Assembly (NCBI GenBank): GCA_047973125.1 | Contig: JBKEBK010000025.1 | Span: 124,001 to 188,000, forward strand | Direction of reading: 5' to 3' | DNA: 64,000 bases | Source: CAYNRG01 sp047973125 | Lineage (GTDB): Bacteria; Bacillota_I; Bacilli_A; Erysipelotrichales; Erysipelotrichaceae | Shown: piece by piece, positions 25,929 to 36,040 of the stretch | How the letters are laid out: every line of letters begins with the position of its first letter | Numbering within the stretch: position 1 is the stretch's first letter | Translations under genes and position numbers: made by a program | Notes under the pieces: model-generated | Told to the model about the DNA's origin: nothing | Seen by the model: only the letters and a program-made list of their open reading frames with translations | Database searches by the model: none

Positions 25929-27485
25929 TTATTCTATTTTTTCAATATTTAAAGAAAAGTTTTCACTGCTATTTTTATAAATAGATGGTGTTAATGTTGC
26001 ATATACACTTATCGTATTATTAAATTCTAAATTTGATAAATCAGAAAAGCATAAACCTTGCCATCCATTCTCAAAAATAACCTTTGTAAAATTACTTCTA
26101 TTTAAAGTTAAACTTTTTATTTTTAATCCACTTATTTTAAATAATACATTTGGAAAGCCTTGTCCAAAAGGAGCAAGTTCACGATATTTTTCAAAACTAT
26201 TGTTATTTATTAAATCGCAAGGGATAACACAGGAATCATCTTCTATATCAGTATCAAATTCACTAAGCAAGTATCTTTTTTGAACCTTATTTTTAAATGT
26301 ATCAAATCCATCAAAACTCACCGTGCAACCAACCGCTTGGTTATGTCCACCAAAATGAATTAATTCCTCAAAATCATTTTGAAAAAAACTTTGCATATCA
26401 AACCCTAAAATACTTCTTCCACTTCCCTTATACCCTATTTCACTCTTTGTAAATACCAAGGTAGGACGATTATAGTCCCTTACAATCTTACTTGCAACAA
26501 TTCCGACAATTCCCTCATGAAATCTATCATCATTTATGATTATAAAGGGGTCATTGGATATGTTTTTCTCTGCAATTGCAAACATTTCTTTTGTCATACT
26601 TTTTCTTTTCTCATTTACTTCATTAAGATTTTTAGCCACCGAAATAATTTCATTTTTATCTTCAAGTAAAAAATATTTTACAACCTGATTAGGATTGGCA
26701 AGCTCTCTTAATCTTCCAGTTGCATTTAACTTTGGAACTACTTGAAAAGAAATATCACTCTCTGTTTTTTTAGATTTATTATAAGAGTTAAACAATGCAT
26801 TTATACTTAAGTAATCCTCTGTATTAATAATTACTAAACCTAACTTAACAATTATACGATTCTCATCCCACAGTTCCATCATATCACCAATGGTTGCTAT
26901 CGATGCTAGTGCAATATGAAATGGCACTTCATTTAGTAAAAGCTTTGTTATTTGTAAAATTACCCCAGCTCCACATAATCCCTTAAATGGATTTTCCATA
27001 ACTTTAGGGTGTACAAATATTTTACAATCTGGAATTTCTTCATACTCATGATGATCTGTAACTATTACATCAATTCCATATTCTTTAGCTTTTTTAAGTG
27101 CATCAAAAGATTTCACCCCATTATCAACTGTGATAATTAGACTATAACCTTTTTCATAAACCATATCTACAGTTTTTTCACTTAAACCATAACCCTCTTT
27201 AATCCGATCAGGAATATAATACCCAGTATCTATATCAAGTTTTAAAAGCGTGTCATACAATATAGTTGTAGCACATATTCCATCTGCATCATAATCTCCA
27301 CCTATAAATACTTTTTCACGATTATTTTTTGCATCCATTATTCTTTTTGCTGCATCTATAACACATTTCGAATTATTAGTACTTAAGTTTTTAGGCTGAG
27401 AATAAAGCTGTTCAATCATCACATCATCACAATTATTATATTCTAAAACTTTTGACACTAACTCACATATATTATCATTTTTCAT
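25929..27485 (-). CDS. recJ: Single-stranded-DNA-specific exonuclease RecJ (short form)
   Basis: A 518-residue DHH/DHHA1 phosphoesterase of the RecJ type, a 5'-3' ssDNA exonuclease in repair and recombination. DHH motifs: GGDYDADG near residue 62, TDHHE near residue 145, then the DHHA1 motif GRS and GGHNQAVG near residue 375. An OB-like C-terminal part follows. It is shorter than Bacillus RecJ (about 786) and close to the core enzyme size. The ATG overlaps the end of murD by 11 bases. Confidence 0.92.
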   Translation of the reverse strand: MKNDNICELVSKVLEYNNCDDVMIEQLYSQPKNLSTNNSKCVIDAAKRIMDAKNNREKVFIGGDYDADGICATTILYDTLLKLDIDTGYYIPDRIKEGYGLSEKTVDMVYEKGYSLIITVDNGVKSFDALKKAKEYGIDVIVTDHHEYEEIPDCKIFVHPKVMENPFKGLCGAGVILQITKLLLNEVPFHIALASIATIGDMMELWDENRIIVKLGLVIINTEDYLSINALFNSYNKSKKTESDISFQVVPKLNATGRLRELANPNQVVKYFLLEDKNEIISVAKNLNEVNEKRKSMTKEMFAIAEKNISNDPFIIINDDRFHEGIVGIVASKIVRDYNRPTLVFTKSEIGYKGSGRSILGFDMQSFFQNDFEELIHFGGHNQAVGCTVSFDGFDTFKNKVQKRYLLSEFDTDIEDDSCVIPCDLINNNSFEKYRELAPFGQGFPNVLFKISGLKIKSLTLNRSNFTKVIFENGWQGLCFSDLSNLEFNNTISVYATLTPSIYKNSSENFSLNIEKIE

Positions 27486-28767
27486 TTTTTACCATTTCCT
27501 TAAACTTATTACCTCTATCTTCAAAATTTATAAAATCACCATAAGATGCTGCAGCGGGCGATAATAAACATACCTTATTATTTAATTTTAACTTCTTAAC
27601 ATAATCAACAGCATCCTGTAAGTTATTCTTATATAAATATTGCTTATTTGTACCTGTATCATCTAACATTTTAGCAATTCTTTTACCTGATGCATACATT
27701 AAAATGATATATTCGATATCACAATTTATTAAAAAGTCAACTAAGTCACTATAATCGATTCCGCGATCCATTCCACCAATCAAAACTACACCTACATTAT
27801 TAATAGATTTTATTGCACTAATAGTAGATTGTCCTATAGTAGAAATTGAATCATCAACAAATAAAATATCATTATATTTACCAACAATTTCTAAGCGATG
27901 TGGTAGTGGTTTAAACTGCGACAAAGCTTTTAAAAACATCTTTTCAGTTATATTAAACTTTTCTAATATTAAGTAAGCAATTGCAATATTATATCGATTA
28001 TGTACACCTAATAAATTTGTATATTCTTCAAGATATATTTTTCTATCGAAAACTATAATTCCTTCATTAAAGGTATTATTACCTATAGAACACTCAATAA
28101 CATTGGAAGACAAATTTGAAACTTTTATATCTTCGTTTATAATTAAAGTATCACCATGCTTTTGAAATCTGTAAATATTTTTTTTTGCCGCACTATATTC
28201 TTCAAATGTTCCATAATGATCTAAGTGTTCAGGATATATATTAAGTAAAACAGCATATTTTGGTGATACCTTAATATATTCTAATTGATGACAAGATATT
28301 TCAAAAACAATAATCGTATCATCATCTACTTTATCCCAAACATCAAGGCATGGAACACCTATATTACCAACTAACTCAACTTTTTTTCCAACTGATTTCA
28401 ATATAAAAGCAATTAAAGATGAAGTTGTACTTTTCCCTTTAGTTCCAGTAACACCAATAATATTATCCCTGAAACACTCAACAAAAATATCTGTTTGACT
28501 TATAATATCTTGATTTTTTTTATTTTTATCTAATACAATTCCAGGACTTTTAAATACATAGTCAAATTCTTCAAAATCATAATCTCTACCAACACTTATA
28601 TTTTTATCATCAATTACTACTTCTTTATCATCCATAATAGATATTTTTGTGTTAATGCAAAATTCTTTTAAAAATTTAAGAGTTGATTTACCCTCTTTGC
28701 CATAACCCCAAATAAGTATATTTTTATTACTTAATTTTTTAATCCATTTATCTTTTATTTCCAACAT
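27475..28767 (-). CDS. murD: MurD-type ligase, likely the L-glutamate-adding MurD2 form
   Basis: A 430-residue Mur ligase. The N-terminal Rossmann part has ILIWGYGKEGKST, the ATP loop is GVTGTKGKSTTSS near residue 109, and the central EHLDHYG and the C-terminal SPAAASYGDF are MurD-type. Classical MurD adds D-Glu to UDP-MurNAc-L-Ala. Because it overlaps a murL-like gene by 13 bases, it may be MurD2, which adds L-Glu for later epimerisation; sequence alone does not settle the Glu stereochemistry. Its TGA stop overlaps the recJ start. Confidence 0.88.
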   Translation of the reverse strand: MLEIKDKWIKKLSNKNILIWGYGKEGKSTLKFLKEFCINTKISIMDDKEVVIDDKNISVGRDYDFEEFDYVFKSPGIVLDKNKKNQDIISQTDIFVECFRDNIIGVTGTKGKSTTSSLIAFILKSVGKKVELVGNIGVPCLDVWDKVDDDTIIVFEISCHQLEYIKVSPKYAVLLNIYPEHLDHYGTFEEYSAAKKNIYRFQKHGDTLIINEDIKVSNLSSNVIECSIGNNTFNEGIIVFDRKIYLEEYTNLLGVHNRYNIAIAYLILEKFNITEKMFLKALSQFKPLPHRLEIVGKYNDILFVDDSISTIGQSTISAIKSINNVGVVLIGGMDRGIDYSDLVDFLINCDIEYIILMYASGKRIAKMLDDTGTNKQYLYKNNLQDAVDYVKKLKLNNKVCLLSPAAASYGDFINFEDRGNKFKEMVKNEK

Positions 28768-30116
28768 TGTAGCACCTTCTTCTTTAGTAAGTCTATATAA
28801 TTCTTTTCTATTAAATTATCATCATTAAACTCATCACGATACTTATTTACATCAATGTCACTCTTAAAAATTTTCCAAGTTAGAGCTTTCTCAAGTATCA
28901 AAGGTAAATGAGAATCTGTTTCTTTTCTTTTTTTAATTGCCATATATATTGCTACTTGGACTTCTTCTCTTGTTCCAACACACTCAAATGGCTTATCAGT
29001 TGACTCTCCACACAACTGTTTCATTGTATCTATCAAATTCTCATTATCTAATAAATTAGAATTAAAAATATTATATAGTTCTTCATCATTTAAAAATGCT
29101 GCCAACATAATATAGACAAAAAGACATTTAGGACAATTATTACACCACTCTTCTTTCTTGCTTCCTATATTGCAACTTTTAAAGACTTGGTGATAGTTTT
29201 TTAATGTTGCAAATATTGAAGCTATTTGTAGTTCACTTAAACCCCTTAATAAACTAAAATATTTTACATCTTCAAATATATATGTGTTGATGTAGTTATT
29301 AAAATCTTTTTCAAATTCCACACTCTTAGAATACTGGTGGTTTACATCCATTCCATTTATTGTTGACTCGTTGGCACTAGACTCATTTGATAAACAAACA
29401 TATTTCTTTTGCCACAATACTGCAGAAATAACAGATACAAAAGCTACCATTGCAGAAAATGGAGTATGACCATTTAAAAATCCTTTCTTGTTTAACTCTA
29501 CTATTTTCAAATCAAGTCTTCTTGTGACTTGGATATGCCTTTGTGCATATCCTGCAGCTTCTACTGCATGGATAGCTGACATAACTTTATTTATTACCAA
29601 AGTATGATTTTGATCTTTAAAATCTTTTAAAATTTCCAAACTTACAAATGAATCTTTACCTCCTCCAACAGGAATAATATTTCCAGAATAAGATTGTATT
29701 AGTTCATCTCCATCTAAATCATCACCCAAAGATATAATATCCATTAAATTATCGACATCAATTTTAATGTTATTTATATATAAAAATTCTCCCAATCCAT
29801 GATAGTAAAGCTTCTTCCACCAATTTTTTTTATTTTCATCTAAACTATAACCATGAATATATACCTTTGGTGAACAAGTAGCCTTCCAATAACTAATCAT
29901 TTCAATCATACCTAAATTAAAAAGTAATTCTTTAATTATTTTATATGAAGACATCATTTTGATATCTTTTTTAGCAAAAGTGTATGAAGGATTAAATTTT
30001 TCTAAATTTATTATTTCAAATGAATAAGTTACAGTAAGCTCACTATCACTCTCTTGTATATCCATTCCATAATAATGAAACTCTTGATACTTATCTCTTA
30101 ATAAATTAAAGTTCAT
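28755..30116 (-). CDS. murL: MurL-like UDP-MurNAc-L-Ala-L-Glu epimerase
   Basis: A 453-residue protein that I match to MurL, the ATP-using epimerase that turns the terminal L-Glu of UDP-MurNAc-L-Ala-L-Glu to D-Glu (described in Xanthomonas oryzae with MurD2). Visible features are a PP-loop-like IIPVGGGKDSF near residue 155 (ATP), SNESSANES near 240 and a WCNNCPKC cysteine pair near 330. No signal or membrane segment is seen. The ATG at 30116 with GGAGG upstream is preferred to a TTG at 30131. It directly overlaps murD. The family call rests on memory and context; a structural search would settle it. Confidence 0.75.
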   Translation of the reverse strand: MNFNLLRDKYQEFHYYGMDIQESDSELTVTYSFEIINLEKFNPSYTFAKKDIKMMSSYKIIKELLFNLGMIEMISYWKATCSPKVYIHGYSLDENKKNWWKKLYYHGLGEFLYINNIKIDVDNLMDIISLGDDLDGDELIQSYSGNIIPVGGGKDSFVSLEILKDFKDQNHTLVINKVMSAIHAVEAAGYAQRHIQVTRRLDLKIVELNKKGFLNGHTPFSAMVAFVSVISAVLWQKKYVCLSNESSANESTINGMDVNHQYSKSVEFEKDFNNYINTYIFEDVKYFSLLRGLSELQIASIFATLKNYHQVFKSCNIGSKKEEWCNNCPKCLFVYIMLAAFLNDEELYNIFNSNLLDNENLIDTMKQLCGESTDKPFECVGTREEVQVAIYMAIKKRKETDSHLPLILEKALTWKIFKSDIDVNKYRDEFNDDNLIEKNYIDLLKKKVLQCWK

Positions 30117-30139
30117 CTTAAAATCCTCCAATATTATTT

Positions 30140-30148
30140 ATTATATCA
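30140..30148 (-). promoter_or_regulatory. Extended -10 promoter of murL-murD-recJ
   Basis: Minus strand TGATATAAT is a perfect extended -10, 24 bases before the murL ATG and directly after the secDF terminator. No clear -35 is present. Confidence 0.6.
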
Positions 30149-30150
30149 AA

Positions 30151-30175
30151 AAAAGACAAGATTAACTTGTCTTTT
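30151..30175 (-). terminator. Strong terminator after secDF
   Basis: A 10-bp perfect stem AAAAGACAAG / CTTGTCTTTT with a 5-base loop and a long T-run on the minus strand, touching the secDF stop codon. Confidence 0.88.
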
Positions 30176-32469
30176 TAACCATTTATACCTTTAATTGTAT
30201 ATTCATCGATCTCTTTATGTTTATTAGTTTTCTTTTTACCTGCTTTTTTCTTTGGCTTATAATTAACTCTAATATAATACCAAACTTTAGGAGCAATAAA
30301 GATACTAGAGAATGTACCAGCTATTAAACCAACAAACATTGCAAAAGTAAATGTGAAAATTGCATCTGAACCAAGTAGTAATAAGCAAATTATTGGAAGA
30401 ATTGTTGAAATAGAACTGTAGATAGATCTTAAAATAGTATTATCTAAAGCAGAGTTAACGATACCTTTTAAGAATTCTGGAGTTTGTTTAACATTGTTTT
30501 TTGTTGTAGCAAGATCTTCTCTTACCCTATCAAATACAACTATAGAGTTATTAATTGAGTAACCAATAATAGCAAGTATTACTGAAATTAGCTCTGTGTT
30601 AATCTCTAATCTAAATATTGCAAAAACCGCAATAACAATCGCTACATCGTGAAGAAGAGCAATAATACAACTCAAAGCATAATCCCATTTAAATCTTAGA
30701 GTGATATATATTAACATTGCAACCCATGCCATTAGACTTAAAAGCACAGCACTACGAACTAAATCTTTACCAACAATTGAAGTAACTACATTATCTCCAG
30801 GCTCTATCCCATAGTTTTCTTTAAATACTGATTTTATTTCTGTTAGTTTTTCTTTATCAAGTGCATCTTGCATTGTAGCATAAACAACATTATCTCCAGA
30901 TTTTTGATATCTTACATTTGTATAACCAAGTTCCTCAAATTCCGTTTTTACATCAGTAACATTAATAACTTCATTTGAAGTAACTGTAATTTTAGTACCA
31001 CTTGAAAAATCAATACCCAGTTTTAGCGCACCATTACCACTTACTCCATTAAAAACACCAAGAACAAGTGATAAAGATAAAATAGCCAAACTTCCAAAAA
31101 TAAACTTTTTAGATAGTTTTAAGAAGTCAATTGAAGCAATAGGACCAAAATAGAATTGTTTTTGTCCTTCATCTAAGTTAGGAACTTGAGATTTTTTAAC
31201 ACCAAACCAAGATTTTTTATTATCTAAAGCTCCAGATTTTACTAGTTGATTTAATAAGAATCTAGAAACAAAGACATTTATAATAATAGTACAAAGCACT
31301 GTAATCATCAGCATTGTTGCAAAACCTTTAACAGCACCCGTTCCAAATATATACATAATTAATCCAGCGATTAAAGTTGTAAGTTGAGCATCAAAAATAG
31401 TAGACATCGAGTGAGACTGACCTTGCTTAACAGCATAAGATACACTATGACCTTTGTATAATTCATCTTTTATTCTTTCAAATGTAATGATATTGGCATC
31501 AACTGTCATACCTACACCCAATACTAAGGCAGCAATACCAGGAAGAGTAAATACAGCCCCCATTCCATTGTAAATCACAAAGACACTAAAAATATACAGC
31601 ACTAACATAATACCTGCAATCATACCAGGTACACGGTACATGAAAATCATAAATAATATAACAAGAAGAACCCCAATAACTCCTGCAAAAGCCGTACTTG
31701 TAAGGGCATTTTGACCAAATTCAGCACTAACTACATTACTAGAAATTTCATTCATTATTACAGGAAGAGATCCTGAATTTATCAGATCAGCAAGTTCTCT
31801 TGCCTCAACTTCTGTAAAGTTACCTGAAATAATTGAATCACCCTCTATTTTTGAGCTAACCGAAGCTGCACTGATATATTTTGCCTCTTTACCATTTGTT
31901 TGATTTACCTTCTCTTTTACATAAGAATCGCCTTCCTCATAATCCAACCAGGTTATAAGTAAATTTTTTCCAGATCCTTTTTTTGATACTTCTTCAGTAA
32001 TCTCAGCAAATTTTTCTTTATCAGCAATTTTTAATGAAACAACCGGTGATCCATTCTGATAGCCTAAGCTAGCTCCACCATCTTCGATAATCGAAGCATC
32101 AGCCAATAATTTATCATCAACATCTCTAAATGATAAATTAGCAGTCGCTGAAATCATCCTTCTTGCTGTTTCTTGATCATCAACACCAGCTAGTTGAACA
32201 CGAATTCTATTCTCACCTTCAATGATAATTTCCGGCTCACTTACTCCTAAAACATTTACACGTTTGCTAACACTCTTAGCAACAGCAGACATTGCAGGAA
32301 GCTTATCCCCTGCTTCTAGTGGACTTACTTCATAAAGAATTTCAAAACCACCTTTTAAATCTAAACCCAAAGTAAGGTTTTTAGAAATCCCCGTTGAAAA
32401 AGAAGCAACAAGTCCTAAAATTACCAAAATTGTAATTATAAATACTCCCAATCTTTTTTTATTCATCAT
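30175..32469 (-). CDS. secDF: SecD-SecF fused protein translocase subunit
   Basis: A 764-residue fusion of SecD and SecF, as in Bacillus SecDF, the proton-driven accessory of the Sec translocon. Six membrane helices sit in each half. The SecD half starts with one helix, a large extracytoplasmic P1 domain (LGLDLKGGFEILYEV signature), then five helices (VLGVGMTVDANIITFERIKDE). The SecF half starts near residue 440 with LGIDFSSGTKI and ends with SINNSIVVFDRVRE. The tail is Lys-rich. In Bacillus secDF lies in the same recJ-apt-relA neighbourhood. Confidence 0.95.
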   Translation of the reverse strand: MMNKKRLGVFIITILVILGLVASFSTGISKNLTLGLDLKGGFEILYEVSPLEAGDKLPAMSAVAKSVSKRVNVLGVSEPEIIIEGENRIRVQLAGVDDQETARRMISATANLSFRDVDDKLLADASIIEDGGASLGYQNGSPVVSLKIADKEKFAEITEEVSKKGSGKNLLITWLDYEEGDSYVKEKVNQTNGKEAKYISAASVSSKIEGDSIISGNFTEVEARELADLINSGSLPVIMNEISSNVVSAEFGQNALTSTAFAGVIGVLLVILFMIFMYRVPGMIAGIMLVLYIFSVFVIYNGMGAVFTLPGIAALVLGVGMTVDANIITFERIKDELYKGHSVSYAVKQGQSHSMSTIFDAQLTTLIAGLIMYIFGTGAVKGFATMLMITVLCTIIINVFVSRFLLNQLVKSGALDNKKSWFGVKKSQVPNLDEGQKQFYFGPIASIDFLKLSKKFIFGSLAILSLSLVLGVFNGVSGNGALKLGIDFSSGTKITVTSNEVINVTDVKTEFEELGYTNVRYQKSGDNVVYATMQDALDKEKLTEIKSVFKENYGIEPGDNVVTSIVGKDLVRSAVLLSLMAWVAMLIYITLRFKWDYALSCIIALLHDVAIVIAVFAIFRLEINTELISVILAIIGYSINNSIVVFDRVREDLATTKNNVKQTPEFLKGIVNSALDNTILRSIYSSISTILPIICLLLLGSDAIFTFTFAMFVGLIAGTFSSIFIAPKVWYYIRVNYKPKKKAGKKKTNKHKEIDEYTIKGING

Positions 32470-32531
32470 CTATCCTCCTGTAAAATAATTAAATCTATTT
32501 GTATATAATATATTTATATTCTAACTGCTAA

Positions 32532-32560
32532 ATAATATATCATTTAGCACCTTATGTAAA
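32532..32560 (-). promoter_or_regulatory. Promoter of secDF
   Basis: Minus strand TTTACA, 17 bp, TATTAT. The -10 lies within a small inverted repeat (GCTAAAT / ATTTAGC). Confidence 0.5.
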
Positions 32561-32569
32561 GTTAAAACG

Positions 32570-33529
32570 CTAGAAAAGCCCTAAGAAAAATCCAGTACTA
32601 GCAAAAAATAAAGATATTTTCCAAAAAGATTTAACTACTACTTTCTCTGAAATCCCCTTAATCACAAATGCATAATGAATTGGTGTATAACTAAATATTC
32701 TTTTTTTCCTTAGTTTAACAGAACCAATCTGTAAAATAACACATAATGTTTCCCAAACAAATATTCCAGCTACAACTACAAAAACTAACTCTTTCTTTAA
32801 TACCATTGATAAAGCAGCTAAAACACCGCCTAAAGCAAGTGATCCAGCATCTCCCATAAATACTTTTGCAGGATAAACATTGTATTTAAGATACCCCAGA
32901 AGAGCCCCTAACATCGTTGCAATAAAAACTGCAATGTTAGTATTACCATCTATAATTGAGAAACCTAAAAAAGGCAAAAAAGCAATAAAACTACAGCCAG
33001 CAGCTAATCCATCCATACCATCAGTTATATTAACAGCGTTACTAGAACCAGTAAACATAATTAATATAAGTGGTGCATATAAAAATCCCAAATGCAGTGA
33101 TTTATTAATTATTGGAACCATTACATTTAATGAGGCGTAATCTCTATATACTAAATATACAATTACAGCCAATATAGTTTGTAAAAGCAGTTTATGAATT
33201 ACACTTAAACCATGGTTATCTTTTTTAATTATAATTAAATAATCATCAAGCATACCAATAAAAGCATAGCCAACAAAAGCTAATAAAACAACTAACAAAT
33301 CCTTTGATAAATATTGTATCTGTATAAGTATTGTTATGATAACTGGAAAAAATACAAATAGAACTCCACCCATTGTTGGAGTTTTAGACTTATTTTTATA
33401 CTCTTCTAGACTATATTCACTCACAGATTGATTAAAACTTATTTTTTTTAAAAAACTTATATATTTAGGCATGAAATAAATAGTGCAAACCAGACTTATT
33501 ATAAATGCAACTATAATTCTAAATATCAT
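32570..33529 (-). CDS. mraY: Phospho-N-acetylmuramoyl-pentapeptide transferase
   Basis: A 319-residue polytopic enzyme transferring phospho-MurNAc-pentapeptide to undecaprenyl phosphate (lipid I). About ten membrane helices are predicted. MraY motifs: KTPTMGG near residue 50, LDDYLI near residue 92, NAVNITDGMDGLAAG near residue 165, and VFMGDAGSLALGG near residue 220, holding the catalytic aspartates. The HxP loop (YTPIHYAF) lies near residue 285. It is last in the mraZ operon; GGGGGAG precedes the ATG. Confidence 0.96.
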   Translation of the reverse strand: MIFRIIVAFIISLVCTIYFMPKYISFLKKISFNQSVSEYSLEEYKNKSKTPTMGGVLFVFFPVIITILIQIQYLSKDLLVVLLAFVGYAFIGMLDDYLIIIKKDNHGLSVIHKLLLQTILAVIVYLVYRDYASLNVMVPIINKSLHLGFLYAPLILIMFTGSSNAVNITDGMDGLAAGCSFIAFLPFLGFSIIDGNTNIAVFIATMLGALLGYLKYNVYPAKVFMGDAGSLALGGVLAALSMVLKKELVFVVVAGIFVWETLCVILQIGSVKLRKKRIFSYTPIHYAFVIKGISEKVVVKSFWKISLFFASTGFFLGLF

Positions 33530-33567
33530 ATAACTCCCCCAATTCCCAAAAGTATTATAACATATCT

Positions 33568-35724
33568 TTATTCAAGTTCAACTTCGATATTAGTATCTTT
33601 AGTAATAAAACTGTTTGTCGTTATGTTTTGACTTACAACACTACCACTTCCACTAAATTTAATTGCAATTCCACTTACCTCCCAAAAGGAGATAATATCC
33701 TTGCGTGTCCATCCTGTCATATCAGGCATATAAAACCCAGCAGTATCAGTTAGGAAAAATACCTTTTGATTTGTTACAATCGGAGAATATTCATTTGGAA
33801 ATTGATCAATTACACGATCCCCTGTTCCAAGTACTGTGATATTAGCATTTATACCATCAAGAGATTCTAATGCAAAATCAACTGATTGATTTATTAATGA
33901 TGGCATATCCTCAATAACAATTTCAACTTCTTCACCATCAGTTTCATCTTTTTGATTAGATGAATTTGTAATATTTCCATGCATTGCAACTTTTCTAAAT
34001 AACGTTGTAATATGATCTGTAAAAACATGAGCATTTGGATTATAATCATCTTCAAATGCATAATAAACAATATATTGAGGATCTGAAGCCGGAATTCCAA
34101 CAGCAACCGATGCTATGGTTTTACCAGAATCATAGTTTCCTGACTTTGCAACTACAGTTGTCCCAGTCTTCCCTAATATTTCTACCTCAGGTATTTTATA
34201 TTTATTTCCTGTACCATCTTCTTCAATTACTCTTCTAAGTATTGTTTGAAGCTCTTTTGCTGTTTCTTCAGTAATTGGATTTCCTACAACTTCTCTTTGT
34301 GCTTGATAAATAACTTTCTGATTATCATAAGAATCAGTTATCCGCTCAACAAAATGAGGCTTCACCATTGTACCATCACTAAAAACTGCAGAATATGCTT
34401 GTAGCATCTGCAACATTGTGACAGTAGAACCTTGTCCATATGCTGAAGTAATCTTCTCTGATGGCCACTTATAATTTTTAAATCCAACTTCTTCTGGAAT
34501 ACCATCTGTATTTACAGGTTGAAAAAAATGAAATTTATCTAAATACTCCTCAAAAATATCAGGAGTAATAACTTCAGTTAAAAGTGCTGCTGTAACGGTG
34601 TTTGAAGAATAAATTAAACCATAATCATACTCTATCATTCCCCAAGTTTTATAATTGGCATTAGAAATACATCCAAACCCACCACTTTCAACACGATAAG
34701 GATTATTATTTTTAGCTTTAAAGCAAAAAGGACTTGAGTCTACTAATTTTTTTCCATCATATTTTCCACTATCTATAGCTGCTGCCCAAGTAAATGTTTT
34801 CATTGTAGACCCTGGTTCATACGGAAGTTGCGTACCATAATTGTTATAATCTTGCACATCTAATTTATTTGGATCAAAAGATGGATACTGCCCCCAAGCA
34901 AGTATTTTTCCACTATCAACTTCCATAACACTTCCCCAAATACGATCAACATCAAAGTTTTCTTCTGTTTCTAAGAAAGCTTCTTCTAAGGCTTCCTGCA
35001 TTTCTTGATCAATAGTTAAAGTAACATTATTACCATTTATTGCATTTGTTTCATCAATTTTCATACCAGGTAATGTATAACCATTTTTATCAGCTTGATA
35101 TATTCTTATACCATCTGTTCCAGATAATTCTTCCTCTAGTATTAACTCTAAACCCATTTTACCAACAGTACTTCCATTTTCATCCGATTGAGCAAACCCA
35201 ATAGTATGTGAACTAAATGTACCTAGAGGATATATTCTTTGAATTGACTCAACAAATTCAATTCCATTTAAGTTGTAAGACTCTATTTCTTCTTTCTTTT
35301 CACGCGATAAATTACGACCAATTAATCCTAACTCTGTTTGATAAGTATCCTTTGTTAATAAAGCGTAAATTTCTTCTTCATCACCACCAAGTAAGGTTGC
35401 TAATTTTGCAGCAGTATCTTTAGGATTATCAACATATGCTACCTTACCCTTAGGAGCAAGCCTATTTTCATCAAGAATACAAACAATGTTAAACGTTTTA
35501 TTATCCTGAACAATAACAACACCATCACGATCGTAAATAGTTCCTCTTTCAGCTTTAAGAACTTTTCTTTTAATGTTTGCCTTATTTGTATACTCAGTTA
35601 AATCTGTATTACTTAAAACATGTGTCTTATTTACAGACACAATAAAAACATCAGCAACTATAGTAATAGAAAATGCTAATGTCATAATAAAAATAATGAT
35701 TAACATTACATTATTTTTTTTCAT
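33568..35724 (-). CDS. Class B penicillin-binding protein with PASTA domains (FtsI/PBP2B/SpoVD-like)
   Basis: A 718-residue bitopic septal transpeptidase. One N-terminal membrane helix (residues 5-27) is followed by a dimerisation domain (AERGTIYDRDG) and a transpeptidase domain with SxxK as GSTMK near residue 305, SxN as SSNT near residue 360 and KTGT near residue 520. The last about 130 residues hold two PASTA modules (DMPSLINQSVDFALESLDG; MPDMTGWTRKDI). It cross-links septal peptidoglycan together with FtsL, encoded just upstream. The gene occupies the ftsI slot of the dcw cluster. Confidence 0.93.
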   Translation of the reverse strand: MKKNNVMLIIIFIMTLAFSITIVADVFIVSVNKTHVLSNTDLTEYTNKANIKRKVLKAERGTIYDRDGVVIVQDNKTFNIVCILDENRLAPKGKVAYVDNPKDTAAKLATLLGGDEEEIYALLTKDTYQTELGLIGRNLSREKKEEIESYNLNGIEFVESIQRIYPLGTFSSHTIGFAQSDENGSTVGKMGLELILEEELSGTDGIRIYQADKNGYTLPGMKIDETNAINGNNVTLTIDQEMQEALEEAFLETEENFDVDRIWGSVMEVDSGKILAWGQYPSFDPNKLDVQDYNNYGTQLPYEPGSTMKTFTWAAAIDSGKYDGKKLVDSSPFCFKAKNNNPYRVESGGFGCISNANYKTWGMIEYDYGLIYSSNTVTAALLTEVITPDIFEEYLDKFHFFQPVNTDGIPEEVGFKNYKWPSEKITSAYGQGSTVTMLQMLQAYSAVFSDGTMVKPHFVERITDSYDNQKVIYQAQREVVGNPITEETAKELQTILRRVIEEDGTGNKYKIPEVEILGKTGTTVVAKSGNYDSGKTIASVAVGIPASDPQYIVYYAFEDDYNPNAHVFTDHITTLFRKVAMHGNITNSSNQKDETDGEEVEIVIEDMPSLINQSVDFALESLDGINANITVLGTGDRVIDQFPNEYSPIVTNQKVFFLTDTAGFYMPDMTGWTRKDIISFWEVSGIAIKFSGSGSVVSQNITTNSFITKDTNIEVELE

Positions 35725-35725
35725 T

Positions 35726-36040
35726 TTATTCCCCTACCATTACGGTAGTTATATTTTCATGATTCATATCTAAACCATTATCTGTTGCAATATTTGTCAC
35801 TCTTCCACGAGAGCTAAGAGTTTGAATTTCAATTTTAAGTGACTCATTTTGAGATTCAAATGACATGATTTCTGAATTAATTTTTTGTGCTTCTATACTT
35901 AAAGTATTATTAAAAGATCTTAAAAATAGACTCGAACCAAGAGATGCCATCAATGCTGTAACTAACATCAATACAGTTAATCCTTCTAAACTTAATTTTC
36001 TTTTTCTGCTTTTAATTTTATTGTTTCTACTTTTTTTCAT
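35726..36040 (-). CDS. ftsL: FtsL-like cell division protein
   Basis: A 104-residue protein with a basic N-terminus, one membrane helix (about residues 19-41) and a short extracellular coiled coil (INSEIMSFESQNESLKIEIQTL), the standard FtsL plan. Sequence identity in this family is low, so topology and the position between rsmH and the PBP gene are the main support. FtsL would complex with DivIC/FtsB to activate septal synthesis. It has GAGGAG upstream and overlaps rsmH by 4 bases. Confidence 0.85.
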   Translation of the reverse strand: MKKSRNNKIKSRKRKLSLEGLTVLMLVTALMASLGSSLFLRSFNNTLSIEAQKINSEIMSFESQNESLKIEIQTLSSRGRVTNIATDNGLDMNHENITTVMVGE

